Shown here piece by piece: positions 1 through 8,384 of a stretch of DNA of 64,000 nt. The position numbers and the translations under genes are program-made. Location: positions 124,001 through 188,000 of the forward strand of contig NZ_CP108484.1 in the NCBI RefSeq assembly GCF_036226505.1, read 5' to 3'. The stretch's first letter is position 1; each line of letters begins with the position of its first letter. The notes beneath the pieces are model-generated. The model ran no database searches. It was not told where the DNA came from and worked only from the letters and a program-made list of their open reading frames with translations. The DNA comes from Kitasatospora sp. NBC_01246 (lineage in GTDB: Bacteria; Actinomycetota; Actinomycetes; Streptomycetales; Streptomycetaceae).

Positions 1-2325
1 CGGCGCGCTGGCGACCGCGGCCACCGCGCCGGCCGACAGCTCGGCCCACACCGGCGGCACGCCGTACTTGGCACGGAAGGAGAACCCGGCCGCGGCCGCG
101 AACCCCGCGGCCGGGGTGGCCGGCAGCCCCGGCAGCGGCTTCGGGAACCCGTTGCCCCGCAGCATCAGGAAGGCCTCGGCCCCGACCGCGAAGAGTTCGG
201 GCAGCAGCGTCGCCCGGACCGGCGTGCCGTAACCGGGCGCGGCCCCGAGATGGACGAACCAGTCGCTGTCACCGGCCCCCCGGACGTAGCGGGCCTCCGC
301 GGGGACGTCGACCTGGAGCAGGTGCCACGCCCCGGGGTGCTCGGGGTCGTCGGGCGGGACGCGGTAGTGGCCGGCGACGCCCGCGTAGAGCTCCTCGGCG
401 CCGACGGACAGCAGGCCGGTCAGCCGGGCGGTCGTGGTGGTGTCGGGTTCCCGGGTCACGTCGCGGGGCGTGGAGAGGACGGTGGCGTCGAGGGCGACGA
501 GCAGGCCGAGGTCGGGGGTGCGTACGACGACCCGGCCGAGCGCGGAGAACGCCAGGCCGAGGTCGGGCAGGGTGCCGACGGCGACACCGGCTCCGAACAG
601 GTGCGTTCCGAGCCGCTTGACGGTGTGCGCCGCGTCCGGCTGCCAGTCCAGCCGCTGCTCGACCGTCCCGCCGATCGGCTCGACCGTCCCGCCGATCGTC
701 GGGACGCGGTTGAGCCCGAGGACCGCCTCGATGCCGAACAGGCCCAGCCCGCTGTCGGCGAGCGGCACCGGCGCCGGCAGGGTCACTCCCAGCACCGCGA
801 GGATCGAGCGGGTGCCGTCCAGCGATTCGGTGGTCAGCCCGGCGTCGGCGGCGAGGTTCAGCGGGGTGATCCCGACCCGCAGCGTCGCGGAGAAGGCCCC
901 GTCGTCGCCGAAGGCGATCCGGCCCTCGCCGGAGACCAGATCCGGCACGTCCAGGGACAGCGAGAACCCCTGGAGCGACACCCGGTGGTCGTCGAGCGAG
1001 ACCCGCAGGACGCCGCCGGCCGAGTGGACCGGGCCGAGGTCGAAGGTCAGGCGGAGGTCCAGTTCGAAGAAGGACGAGCCGTGGCCGGAGCGCACGCCGG
1101 TCACCTGGAGCAGGCCGGAGGGCTGGGACACCTCCCAGCGCCCGGTGTCGCAGACGTCGATCGACGCGCCCTCGAAGCTCAGCAGGGGCGCGCCGGAGCC
1201 GTACTCCAGGAGGGCGTCGCGGACCGCGACCCGCATGGGCGACACGGTGCCCGCCGTCAGGATCGTCGACCGGATCCGGCAGTCGAGTTCCGCGCGGTAG
1301 TCGATCCTGGCGAGGCCGGGGGTGGCGGGGTCGAACCGGACCGCGGTCACCGTGGTCCGGCCGTGGCTCCCGGCGCCCTCGGGGAGGATCCCGGTGCCGG
1401 CCCCGGTGCCCCCGACGAGAAGCCGGGCCTCGGCGGCCAGCGAAGCGAGCGCGGCGACGTCGTGGTCCTTCGCCACCGGCGCCGTGCCACCGACGGTGGC
1501 GGTGACCAGCACCGCCGCGGCCGCGAGATAGGGGTCGGCGTCCCACAGCACGCCGTCCTCGCCGGACTCCACCGCGACCGTCCCGTGGTAGCCGCCGGCG
1601 TCGTGCACCAACCGGGCCCGGACCACCGACCGGCCGGCGGTGGCCGGCGCGACGCCCGCGACGACGGTCGGCGGCGGGTTGAACGGCGTGCTGACGTCGA
1701 TCGAGTCGGGGAACGGCCCGCCGGCTCCGCTCCAGCAGAGGCTGTAGTCCACCGGGCCCGTCGTCGCGTTCACGCCGCCGGCGAAGCCCGGCCGGCCGAC
1801 GGTCAGCGCGAAGTCCAGCGGCACCGGCCCGGCCGACGGCAGGCCGCCGACCGTGACGGTGCCGGCCAGCTCGAACGCGGGCGCGCCGTCGGCGATGCGC
1901 AGCGCCGCCGTGGTCAGCCCGAGCGACACGGTGGTGCCGCCCGACGCCGCGTGTACGACGGCCGGGGCCGGGGTGAGCGTCGCGGTCCCGTCGACCGGCC
2001 CGGTGAGCGCCCAGTGGACGCCCTTCGGGTCGATGTCCACCGTGGCGACGGCAGGACCGGCCACCGTGAGGGACAGCGCCGTTCCGTCGGCCTGCCCGGC
2101 GAACACGAGCCCGGTGAGCGGGAGGGTGAGCCGGGCCGAGGCCGGGCCGCCGCTCGCGGTCACTCCGTGGACGGTCCCGCGGAAGCCGCCGATCGTCAGC
2201 TCGACGTCGAAGGGCGCTGCCCTGGAGGCGGTGGTGGCCGAGAGGGCCGACAGTTCCCCGCCCGCGGGGAGCGGGAGCTGCGTGATCAGATGTGCGGCGC
2301 GTAACACGTCCACCAGCGCGGTCAT
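1..2325 (-). CDS. Partial large beta-rich protein, possibly DUF6603 family (C-terminus off window)
   Basis: A minus-strand reading frame opens at ATG 2325 (MTALVDVLRAAHLITQLPL) and runs without a stop to the window edge, giving at least 775 residues. The translation alternates small and hydrophobic residues with many Gly, Asp and Thr, as in extended beta-sheet or beta-solenoid proteins. There is no signal peptide or membrane segment. Around residues 670-700 the stretch GDSDWFVHLGAAPGYGTPV followed by LFAVGAEAFLMLRGNGF resembles the conserved part of DUF6603 proteins, large proteins of unknown function. That resemblance is from memory only and weak. A tandem 21-bp duplication (about 660-700) repeats an IGGTVE-type segment. 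The plus strand opposite is also open over most of this length, but its translation is Arg/Gly/Pro/Glu-rich shadow. The function is unknown. Confidence 0.6.
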   Translation of the reverse strand, partial: MTALVDVLRAAHLITQLPLPAGGELSALSATTASRAAPFDVELTIGGFRGTVHGVTASGGPASARLTLPLTGLVFAGQADGTALSLTVAGPAVATVDIDPKGVHWALTGPVDGTATLTPAPAVVHAASGGTTVSLGLTTAALRIADGAPAFELAGTVTVGGLPSAGPVPLDFALTVGRPGFAGGVNATTGPVDYSLCWSGAGGPFPDSIDVSTPFNPPPTVVAGVAPATAGRSVVRARLVHDAGGYHGTVAVESGEDGVLWDADPYLAAAAVLVTATVGGTAPVAKDHDVAALASLAAEARLLVGGTGAGTGILPEGAGSHGRTTVTAVRFDPATPGLARIDYRAELDCRIRSTILTAGTVSPMRVAVRDALLEYGSGAPLLSFEGASIDVCDTGRWEVSQPSGLLQVTGVRSGHGSSFFELDLRLTFDLGPVHSAGGVLRVSLDDHRVSLQGFSLSLDVPDLVSGEGRIAFGDDGAFSATLRVGITPLNLAADAGLTTESLDGTRSILAVLGVTLPAPVPLADSGLGLFGIEAVLGLNRVPTIGGTVEPIGGTVEQRLDWQPDAAHTVKRLGTHLFGAGVAVGTLPDLGLAFSALGRVVVRTPDLGLLVALDATVLSTPRDVTREPDTTTTARLTGLLSVGAEELYAGVAGHYRVPPDDPEHPGAWHLLQVDVPAEARYVRGAGDSDWFVHLGAAPGYGTPVRATLLPELFAVGAEAFLMLRGNGFPKPLPGLPATPAAGFAAAAGFSFRAKYGVPPVWAELSAGAVAAVASAP

Positions 2326-2537
2326 GGTGGGTCTCACTCTGCTGATCGGGCCCCGGCCGCCGACCGGCCGGGGCGCGGTGCGATCGGGCCTGCCCGACGG
2401 GTTCCCTTCCAGCGTCGACCCGCCCTCACGGCAATGCAACCCCCTGGGAGGGCGGATCCCGCCCGGCCACGGCGGGTCACGCGCGCCCCGGGCCGTAGGC
2501 GATGCGCTCGACCTTGAGAGGCGGACTCTTCGCGGCG
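2326..2537. other. Intergenic gap
   Basis: This 212-base gap separates the exporter stop from the start of the large partial gene. Both genes read on the minus strand, so the promoter and ribosome site of the large gene should lie here. No convincing terminator hairpin or promoter box was recognised. Confidence 0.4.
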
Positions 2538-4331
2538 TCATCCGGCGCCGGCACCACGCCCCGGACCTCTCCCGGACCGACTCGACCCGACCATCGCGGC
2601 ATAGCGGCCCGAGAGCGCCATGAGCTCGGGGTGTGAACCTTGTTCGACGATTCTCCCCCGGTCCATGACGATGATCCGGTCGGCGTCCCCGATCGTGGCG
2701 AGGCGGTGGGTGATGGTGATCGTGGTACGTCCTTCGGCGAGGGTCTCCAACGCCTCTTGGATCAGCCGCTCCGTGTGCGCGTCCAAGGCGCTGGTGGCTT
2801 CGTCCAGGACGAGGACGGGTGGGTTGCGCAGCATCGTCCGAGCGATCGCCAGGCGTTGCCTCTCGCCTCCGGAGAATCGATAGCCCCGCTCTCCCACGAC
2901 GGTGTGGTAGCCGTCGGGCAGCCGCTCGATCAGATCATGGATCTGGGCCGCCCGCGCCACCTCGGCCAACTCCTGGTCCGTGGCGCCGACTTTGGCGAAG
3001 CGAAGGTTGTCCGCGATCGTGGTGTGGAAGAGGTGGGTGTCCTGTGACACCACGCCGATCGTGGCGGCGAGGGTGTCGAAGCTCAGGTCCCGGACATCCG
3101 TCCCGTCGATGGTGATACGTCCACCGGTGACGTCGTAGAGGCGGGCCACCAGGTACCCCAGTGTCGTCTTTCCGGCACCGGTCGCTCCGACGATCGCGAT
3201 GCTCCCTCCGGCGGGGACCTCGATGTCGATGTCGGACAATCCGGTGGCGGCGCCCGGATAGCGGAACTGCACCCCGTGGAACCCGACGTGTCCCCGGGGG
3301 TGGCGAAGTACCTTGGGGCGCGACGGTTCCGGGACGTGGACGGGCAGGTCCAGGTATTCGAAGACCCTCTCGAACAGGGCCATCGAGCTCTGGACGGAGA
3401 TGCCGATCTGCAGGATCGACACGGACGGTCCGAGCAGTGCCTGCTGAAGCACCGCGAAGGCGACGACAGTGCCGATCGACGTCGGGCCCCGTCCGTCGAT
3501 TCCCACGGTGCCGGCCGCCCAGTAGACGGCGACCGGCATCACGGCCAGGACCACCGAGACCGTGGACTGGTGCCAACGGCCCGTCATCGTCGACCGGACG
3601 GCTAGGTCGGTCAGGTCCCGGGAGTGGCCGGCGAACTCCCGGTTCAGCGTGCTGGTGCGCCCCATGGTTCTTCCGAGCAGGAACCCGTTCACCGACAGCG
3701 ACTCCTCGACCAGCGCGGACATGACCGCCAGTTTCTGCTGGTACTGCCGGGTGACGTCACGCCGATCGTCGCCGACCCGGCGGCTGATCCAGGCGAACAA
3801 CGGCAGCATCGCCATGGAGAGGACGGTGAGGGTCGGATTCAGGGCGAGCATGGCGATCAGACTGGTCACCACCGTCGTGACGTTGCCGACGACGGAGGTG
3901 GCGGTGGTGGTGACGGTTGCCTGCATGCCCCCGATGTCGTTGGCGATCCGTGACTGGATCTCACCCGTGCGCGCCGTGGTGAAGAAGCTCAGCGACATCC
4001 GCTGGAGGTGCGTGTACACGGCGATCCGGAGATCCTCCATGACCCGCTGGCCCAGGACCACCGTCAGGTACGACTGGAGTACGCCGAGCGCGGTGCCGAC
4101 GACGATGACGCCCGTCATGCCCAGGGCCAGTGCGGTGAGCAGTCCCTCGCGCCTCTCGGGCAGAGCGACGTCCAGGATCTCCCTGAGCATGAAGGGCGGG
4201 GCGAGCGAGATGACGGAGGACCCGGCGACCAGGGCCAGCAGGAGGCAGAGCCGGCCGCGGTGAGGCAGGAACAGCCGGAGCAGTCTGCGCAGCGGCACAC
4301 CTGTGGGGCGTTCCTTCGACCTCGGGCTCAA
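2538..4331 (-). CDS. ABC transporter, fused permease and ATPase (candidate peptide exporter)
   Basis: Homodimer-type ABC exporter of about 597 residues. The N-terminal half is an ABC_membrane domain with about six membrane spans and the family-typical SFFTTARTGEIQSRIANDI stretch. The C-terminal half is the ATPase: Walker A GATGAGKTT near 382, Q-loop in VVSQD, signature FSGGERQ near 486, Walker B VLVLDE at 506-511, H-loop His near 542. There is no N-terminal C39 peptidase domain, so any leader cleavage needs another enzyme. I chose the TTG at 4331 because AGGAGAGG lies 10 bases upstream. A GTG at 4406 in the same frame would place a 15-bp repeat array inside the protein and has no ribosome site. 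The gene follows a JmjC oxygenase and a small Asn/Asp-rich peptide gene on the same strand, which suggests peptide export. Lipid or drug export remains possible. Confidence 0.9.
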   Translation of the reverse strand: MSPRSKERPTGVPLRRLLRLFLPHRGRLCLLLALVAGSSVISLAPPFMLREILDVALPERREGLLTALALGMTGVIVVGTALGVLQSYLTVVLGQRVMEDLRIAVYTHLQRMSLSFFTTARTGEIQSRIANDIGGMQATVTTTATSVVGNVTTVVTSLIAMLALNPTLTVLSMAMLPLFAWISRRVGDDRRDVTRQYQQKLAVMSALVEESLSVNGFLLGRTMGRTSTLNREFAGHSRDLTDLAVRSTMTGRWHQSTVSVVLAVMPVAVYWAAGTVGIDGRGPTSIGTVVAFAVLQQALLGPSVSILQIGISVQSSMALFERVFEYLDLPVHVPEPSRPKVLRHPRGHVGFHGVQFRYPGAATGLSDIDIEVPAGGSIAIVGATGAGKTTLGYLVARLYDVTGGRITIDGTDVRDLSFDTLAATIGVVSQDTHLFHTTIADNLRFAKVGATDQELAEVARAAQIHDLIERLPDGYHTVVGERGYRFSGGERQRLAIARTMLRNPPVLVLDEATSALDAHTERLIQEALETLAEGRTTITITHRLATIGDADRIIVMDRGRIVEQGSHPELMALSGRYAAMVGSSRSGRGPGRGAGAG

Positions 4332-4351
4332 GGGTCTGGTTCCTCTCCTGG

Positions 4352-4440
4352 TTCGTGGGTGACGGACATGGGTGACGGGTTCATGGGTCACGGGCTCATG
4401 GGTCACGGGCTCATGGGTGACGGGCTCATGGGTGACGGGT
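4352..4440. repeat. 15-bp tandem repeat array in exporter leader
   Basis: Five consecutive 15-bp units of the form TCATGGGTSACGGGY occupy 4366-4440. A partial sixth unit lies at 4352-4365. The array sits between the hairpin after the oxygenase gene and the ribosome site of the exporter. On the minus strand each unit contains CATGA and GTCACCC or GTGACCC, so several out-of-frame ATGs occur in the leader. It may be a regulator-binding array or a slippage-prone leader; nothing in the sequence decides. Confidence 0.75.
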
Positions 4441-4480
4441 GACGGATCGAACCGCCCGAGGAGCGCGCGGCCGCCGGAAC

Positions 4481-4528
4481 GGGACAGCGCCGCCGACCGA
4501 GGAGGGCCCCGGTCGGCGGCGCTGTCCC
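4481..4528 (-). terminator. Strong hairpin after JmjC gene
   Basis: A perfect 19-bp stem (GGGACAGCGCCGCCGACCG at 4481-4499 and its complement at 4510-4528) with a 10-base loop lies 9 bases past the oxygenase stop. It has no U-tract, as is common in actinomycetes. It probably ends or attenuates the peptide-oxygenase transcript before the exporter. Confidence 0.75.
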
Positions 4529-4537
4529 CGCCGGCGC

Positions 4538-5782
4538 TCAGTCGAACGTCAGGAAGCCTTCCCGCAGCAGCGACTCCACCAGGACCAGCCGGCCCGGCTC
4601 GTCCAGCTCGCCGGGAATCGACTCCGGGGAGAAGCCGGGACCGCCGCCGTTCTCCGCCACGTACCGGACCTCGCCCGTGACGTGGGCCGGGTATCTGACC
4701 TTCTTGTGGTGGAACTCCAGCTCGACCCCTTCAGGGGTGGTGTTCAGGGCCCATCCGAGGTCGGCGCGGCGCCGAACCAGGGTGGTGGGCCGGAGGGAGG
4801 AGAGCGCCTCCAGGTCGCTCAGATGGTGACGCAGGCTGGTCGGCCCGATGGCGGCGGCGTGCTTCACGGCCTCGGCCGTCATGGTCGCCGGCGCGAGCCT
4901 CGACGCCAGCAGCTCGACCAGCTCACCGAGGGTGTCCTCGGTCCGCCGCTGGAGGGGGCCGCTCCTGGCGAAGCCCAGCGGGAGCGCGGTCCGGAACCGG
5001 ACGTCGTCGGCGAGCACCTGCCCGACCGCGTCCTGGAGGACCGATGCCCACAGCAACGGGTGGACACCGATGGTGACGTGGACCGAGGCGGAGTCCATCG
5101 AGGTCCCCGCATGGACCGTGCCGCGCGGGAGGTAGAGCAGGTCCCCGGCCGTCAGCTCCAGCTCCTGTTCGGCCTCCTCCGGCAGCGGATCGGCATGGTT
5201 GTACGGCTGGCTCCGCAGCGGCAACTCGTGCGCGCTCCCGTACAACGACCACCGCTTGGACCCGTGGACCTGAAGGATGAACACGTCGTGGGTGTCGTAG
5301 TGGGGGGCGAACCCCCGCTCGTTGCCTCCCGGGGTGAGATAGACGTTCATCTGGGGCCGCGCGCTGATCTCCGCGCCGAGTTCCGCCGCGAACCGGCCCA
5401 ACGGCTCCCACCGTCGGTCCAGGGAATTCAGCACGATCGTGGATCCGGTGCGGTAGTGCTGGTACACGGCTTCGACCGCGGTGGTCCGGCCGGTGGAACC
5501 GTTCGACGCGACCAGTTCGGAGACCGAGATCTCCTGACCGTCCCTGATGATCCGAACGGTGTCCAGATTGGCGTCGACCAGCGCGAGCAGTCGGTCCACG
5601 TCGTCCAGGGTCAGGAGTTCGGAGAAGTAGTGCGGATCCGCGTGACTGACGTGCAGGCTCCGGCTTTCCCAGAACTCCTCTTCGAAGGTCTCCCGCTCGA
5701 CCGGATCGAGCATCCAGGAGAGCGCGGACACGAGCCTCCCGCCACGCGTCCGCGTCGCCTGTTCGCCGGTTTCTGTCGCCAT
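4538..5782 (-). CDS. JmjC-domain cupin oxygenase (candidate peptide hydroxylase)
   Basis: A 414-residue protein of the JmjC/cupin Fe(II)/2-oxoglutarate oxygenase family (ROXA/Mina53/YcfD-like layout). The metal triad is visible: His161 and Asp163 in the HxD motif of APHYDTHDVFILQVHGSKRW, and distal His224 in LPRGTVHAG. Lys176 in the GSKRW segment is where this family often holds the 2-oxoglutarate carboxylate. Residues 230-414 form a helical and winged-helix-like tail, as in bacterial ribosomal oxygenases. The start is ATG 5782 behind GAGGAG. Its stop is followed by a hairpin. A 57-residue Asn/Asp-rich peptide gene lies 51 bases upstream. Known family members hydroxylate Asn, Asp, His or Arg side chains of proteins, so the neighbouring peptide is the obvious candidate substrate; this is inference from context. 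Confidence 0.88.
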   Translation of the reverse strand: MATETGEQATRTRGGRLVSALSWMLDPVERETFEEEFWESRSLHVSHADPHYFSELLTLDDVDRLLALVDANLDTVRIIRDGQEISVSELVASNGSTGRTTAVEAVYQHYRTGSTIVLNSLDRRWEPLGRFAAELGAEISARPQMNVYLTPGGNERGFAPHYDTHDVFILQVHGSKRWSLYGSAHELPLRSQPYNHADPLPEEAEQELELTAGDLLYLPRGTVHAGTSMDSASVHVTIGVHPLLWASVLQDAVGQVLADDVRFRTALPLGFARSGPLQRRTEDTLGELVELLASRLAPATMTAEAVKHAAAIGPTSLRHHLSDLEALSSLRPTTLVRRRADLGWALNTTPEGVELEFHHKKVRYPAHVTGEVRYVAENGGGPGFSPESIPGELDEPGRLVLVESLLREGFLTFD

Positions 5783-5833
5783 ATCGCGTGGCTCCTCGTC
5801 TGTGGCACTCGTGCCGGGCCGGTCGTGGGGATG

Positions 5834-6007
5834 TCAGTCATTGTCGTCCCGGAACACGTTGGTGTTGGGGTAGTTGTACCAATCCGCCTTTCCCGAGTCG
5901 TTGACGTCGTTGTCGTCGTGGTTCCCCCGGCTGCGGTCATGAGCGGCCAGGGAATCGCCTCCCGGCCGGACGACGACGATGTCCTCGGGGTCAAGTGAGT
6001 GGGCCAT
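5834..6007 (-). CDS. 57-residue Asn/Asp-rich peptide, candidate RiPP precursor
   Basis: ATG 6007 follows GGGAGAG at about 8 bases and gives a 57-residue peptide ending at TGA 5834. Residues 1-28 (MAHSLDPEDIVVVRPGGDSL then AAHDRSRG) look like a leader with an amphipathic IVVV segment. Residues 29-57 are hydrophilic and dominated by Asn and Asp (six Asn and nine Asp), with an aromatic patch WYNYPNTNVF and a terminal RDDND. There is no Cys and there are few Ser or Thr, so it is not a lanthipeptide or thiopeptide substrate. It is immediately followed by a JmjC oxygenase and then an ABC exporter on the same strand. I infer a ribosomally made, post-translationally modified peptide whose Asn/Asp residues are hydroxylated. 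No leader protease or other modification gene is visible nearby. It does not match any RiPP class I can name. Confidence 0.7.
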   Translation of the reverse strand: MAHSLDPEDIVVVRPGGDSLAAHDRSRGNHDDNDVNDSGKADWYNYPNTNVFRDDND

Positions 6008-6472
6008 CGGCTTTCTCTCCCTTCGGCTTCCGTGGCGGAAGCGTGTACGAGCCGGTCCTTCGACTCGGCCGGGCCGACCGGATGCGTTCGGTCCTGCCGT
6101 CCGAGCCGCCGGAACCGGTGGAAGTCCCACAGTCCGGCATGTTTGTTTGTCCGTCACTACGGAAGAGGCCAAGGGCCAGGTGAGTGGCGGACAAATCCGG
6201 TTTGGCCGCGGACAAAGCGGGGGCGCGGGAGGGCGCCGCGCGGGCCCACGGGCGGCGCCCGGCGGCGGGTGGAACGACGGTCCCGGCCCCGGGCTTCCGT
6301 CGTCCTCTCGTCCGTGCCGACGGTCGGCGTCGTGTCGCCGCCGGGGCGCCGCCGGCCTCGGCCTGGCGCGACGCCCACGCCGGAGGCATCGAGCACCCTG
6401 CGGGACCGTGCCGGCCCGGGCGGCCCGGCCGCCCGGGCCGGTCATCGCCTTCGGGTCTGGAGGATGTCCGAC
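6008..6472. other. Intergenic region, presumed promoter of peptide locus
   Basis: This stretch separates the minus-strand peptide gene from a plus-strand broken lipoprotein gene. It contains no credible reading frame. Two GGACAAA-type elements (around 6145-6155 and 6190-6220) stand out as slightly AT-richer, but no promoter can be assigned. Confidence 0.4.
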
Positions 6473-6992
6473 GTGAAGGATCGTCCCAGCGAGGTCGTCG
6501 CGCTTCGCACTGCGGCTTCTGGTGCCGGTCGTCGGCTGCTCCACACCGACCGGTGGCTCCCACACGGCTTCATCCGACTACCGCCCGGTGGCGTCCGGCG
6601 AGGCGGCCGGGCACACCTGGGAGTTGCTGCGCGGCGAGAACGACGAACGGGTTTCCTGCTTCGAGGTCGAGGTCGATCAGGCGGAAAGCTCGGCGGATTG
6701 CGGCACGAGTGTAGAAGGTCGTGCCGTTCAACGTGGTCGTCCAGAGGTTCGCCGATGGATCCACGGCGGCCTTCGGCATTGCCAGGAAAGAGCTTGCCGC
6801 GGTTCTCGTGGAGCGCGGGGTGCGGCGGAATACGTCTCGACCATCGGCTCACCGTCCGCGAGCGGCCCCAACGACGTGGTCGTCCTGGAGGCTGTCGACA
6901 ATCCGATCGGCAATATCTCATCGAAAGGTCCGGACGGTAGCGAGCATTCCATCAAGGACACGATGGATGAAGTCAATTCGGCAGGCACGTAG
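6473..6992 (+). pseudogene. Broken lipoprotein gene (several frameshifts)
   Basis: A GTG at 6473 follows GGAGG at 9 bases but shifts frame almost at once. A lipoprotein signal peptide (RFALRLLVPVVGCS) appears in the next frame around 6500-6540 and continues as WELLRGENDERVSCFEVEVD. The protein-like reading then moves one frame (about 6722-6818) as VPFNVVVQRFADGSTAAFGI. It finally returns as AEYVSTIGSPSASGPNDVVV, ending KDTMDEVNSAGT at TAG 6992. The three segments read as one secreted protein of about 165 residues. At least three frame changes make it a pseudogene unless the assembly is faulty. It ends 12 bases before the IS element, so insertion did not cause the breaks. The function is unknown. 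Confidence 0.65.
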
Positions 6993-7004
6993 CGCTCCGC
7001 CTAG

Positions 7005-8384
7005 TAGTGCTTTGTTAGGTGCCTTGCCAGGTGCTGGAGTTGGTAGTTCTCTGTTGGTATGAGGGCTGGGGAGCTTGCGTCGTGGCGGGGTCGTTTGGAG
7101 GAGTTCGCGGCCGAGGTGTTCGCGCCCTTGGCCCGTGTTGATCAGCGGGCCAAGGGCGGGCTGTATCTGCGGGGGCTGCTGCTGGAGGGCCGGCGTAAGT
7201 CGATGCAGCCGATGGCCGAACGCCTGGGGGTCGACCATCAGCGGTTGCAGCAGTTCATGACGTCCTCGACCTGGTCGGTCGAGGACGTGCGGGCCCGGCT
7301 GGCGCGGCGGGCCGTGCGGGCGGTGCGGCCCGAGGTGTGGGCCGTGGACGACACCGGCTTCCCCAAGGACGGCAAGGCCTCGCCCGGGGTCGCCCGGCAG
7401 TACTCCGGCACCCTCGGCAAAGTCGGCAGCTGCCAGATCGGCGTCAGCGTCCACGCGCTCTCCGACACCGCCTCCTGCCCGCTGTCCTGGCGCCTGTTCC
7501 TGCCCGAGTCCTGGGACAGCCCCGCGGCCGCCGGACGCAGGGCGGCCTGCCGGATCCCCGAGGACGAACACCACCGGCCGAAATGGCAACTGGCCCTGGA
7601 CATGCTCGACGAACTCGCCGACACCGGGCTTCGGCCCGCCGTACTGGTCGCGGATGCCGCTTACGGCGCGAACGCCGACTTCCGCCACGGCCTGGAGGGC
7701 CGCTTCCTGGCCTACGTGCTGCAGGCCAGGGGCGAGATGACCGCCCACGCAGAAGACGCCGAACCGCACCGGCCGCCCTACGGCGGCCTCGGGCCCCGGC
7801 CACTCGCGCGCTACCGCACCCGCCCCGTCCCCCTGCGCGAGCACGTGCTGGCCGCCGGACGCCGCTCCGGGCGGAGCGTGACCTGGCGCAGGGGCTCCAA
7901 GGCGGCGATGAGCTCGCACTTCGTCCTGCTGCGGGTCCGGCTCGCCGGACGTCGGCCCAAGCCGGCCGACGACGGCACGATTCCCCTCACCTGGCTGATC
8001 GCCCAATGGCCCGAGGGCGAGACGGAGCCGGTCAAGTACTGGATCTCGAACCTGCCCGCCGACATCCCCGCCAAGGACCTCGTCCGACTGGCGAAGTCAC
8101 GCTGGCGGATCGAACATGACTACCGCGAGCTGAAGACCCGCCTCGGGCTGGACCACTTCGAGGGCCGCTCCTACATCGGCTGGCACCGCCACGTCACCCT
8201 CGTCAGCGCCGCCCACCTGTTCCTCACCGAACAGCGCGCCCTCCCAAAAGCCCTGTCCAGGGCCTGACCTTCTACCAGGCCCTGGACCTCCTCCAACACC
8301 TCATCGCCACCTGGACCGGCACCTGCCCCACCTGCCGACAACCCATCCCATGGCAGACCTACGACACCACCTAACAAAGCACTA
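7005..8384 (+). mobile_element. Complete IS701-family insertion sequence
   Basis: A 1380-bp element bounded by perfect 17-bp terminal inverted repeats TAGTGCTTTGTTAGGTG (left 7005-7021, right complement 8368-8384). The tetranucleotide CTAG flanks both ends (7001-7004 and 8385-8388), matching the YTAR-like 4-bp target duplication of IS701 elements. It carries one transposase gene. The identity extends outward (CGC on both sides) so the exact border is uncertain by a few bases. Confidence 0.88.
7059..8267 (+). CDS. IS701-family transposase
   Basis: A 402-residue DDE transposase. The first acidic residues lie in WAVDDTGFPKDG (about 97-98), the second in LVADAAYG (199), and the Glu in WRIEHDYRELKTRLGLDHFE near the C-terminus. 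This is the IS701/DDE_5 layout. It starts at ATG 7059 inside the left end of the element. The coding-like sequence does not stop with the frame: in another frame from 8264, LTFYQALDLLQHLIATWTG and a CPTC motif continue to TAA 8374 at the very edge of the element. This suggests that a 1-base indel near 8250-8264 has removed the usual C-terminal tail of about 36 residues. Activity is therefore doubtful. Confidence 0.9.
   Translation: MRAGELASWRGRLEEFAAEVFAPLARVDQRAKGGLYLRGLLLEGRRKSMQPMAERLGVDHQRLQQFMTSSTWSVEDVRARLARRAVRAVRPEVWAVDDTGFPKDGKASPGVARQYSGTLGKVGSCQIGVSVHALSDTASCPLSWRLFLPESWDSPAAAGRRAACRIPEDEHHRPKWQLALDMLDELADTGLRPAVLVADAAYGANADFRHGLEGRFLAYVLQARGEMTAHAEDAEPHRPPYGGLGPRPLARYRTRPVPLREHVLAAGRRSGRSVTWRRGSKAAMSSHFVLLRVRLAGRRPKPADDGTIPLTWLIAQWPEGETEPVKYWISNLPADIPAKDLVRLAKSRWRIEHDYRELKTRLGLDHFEGRSYIGWHRHVTLVSAAHLFLTEQRALPKALSRA

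Noticed and set aside
250..2304. Long plus-strand open frame of about 684 codons
   Set aside because: It is in register opposite the 775-residue minus-strand gene; its translation is Gly/Arg/Glu/Pro shadow with no domain logic.
4332..4406. 25-residue N-terminal extension of the exporter (THEPV repeats)
   Set aside because: It comes from the tandem repeat and lacks a ribosome site, while TTG 4331 has a good one.
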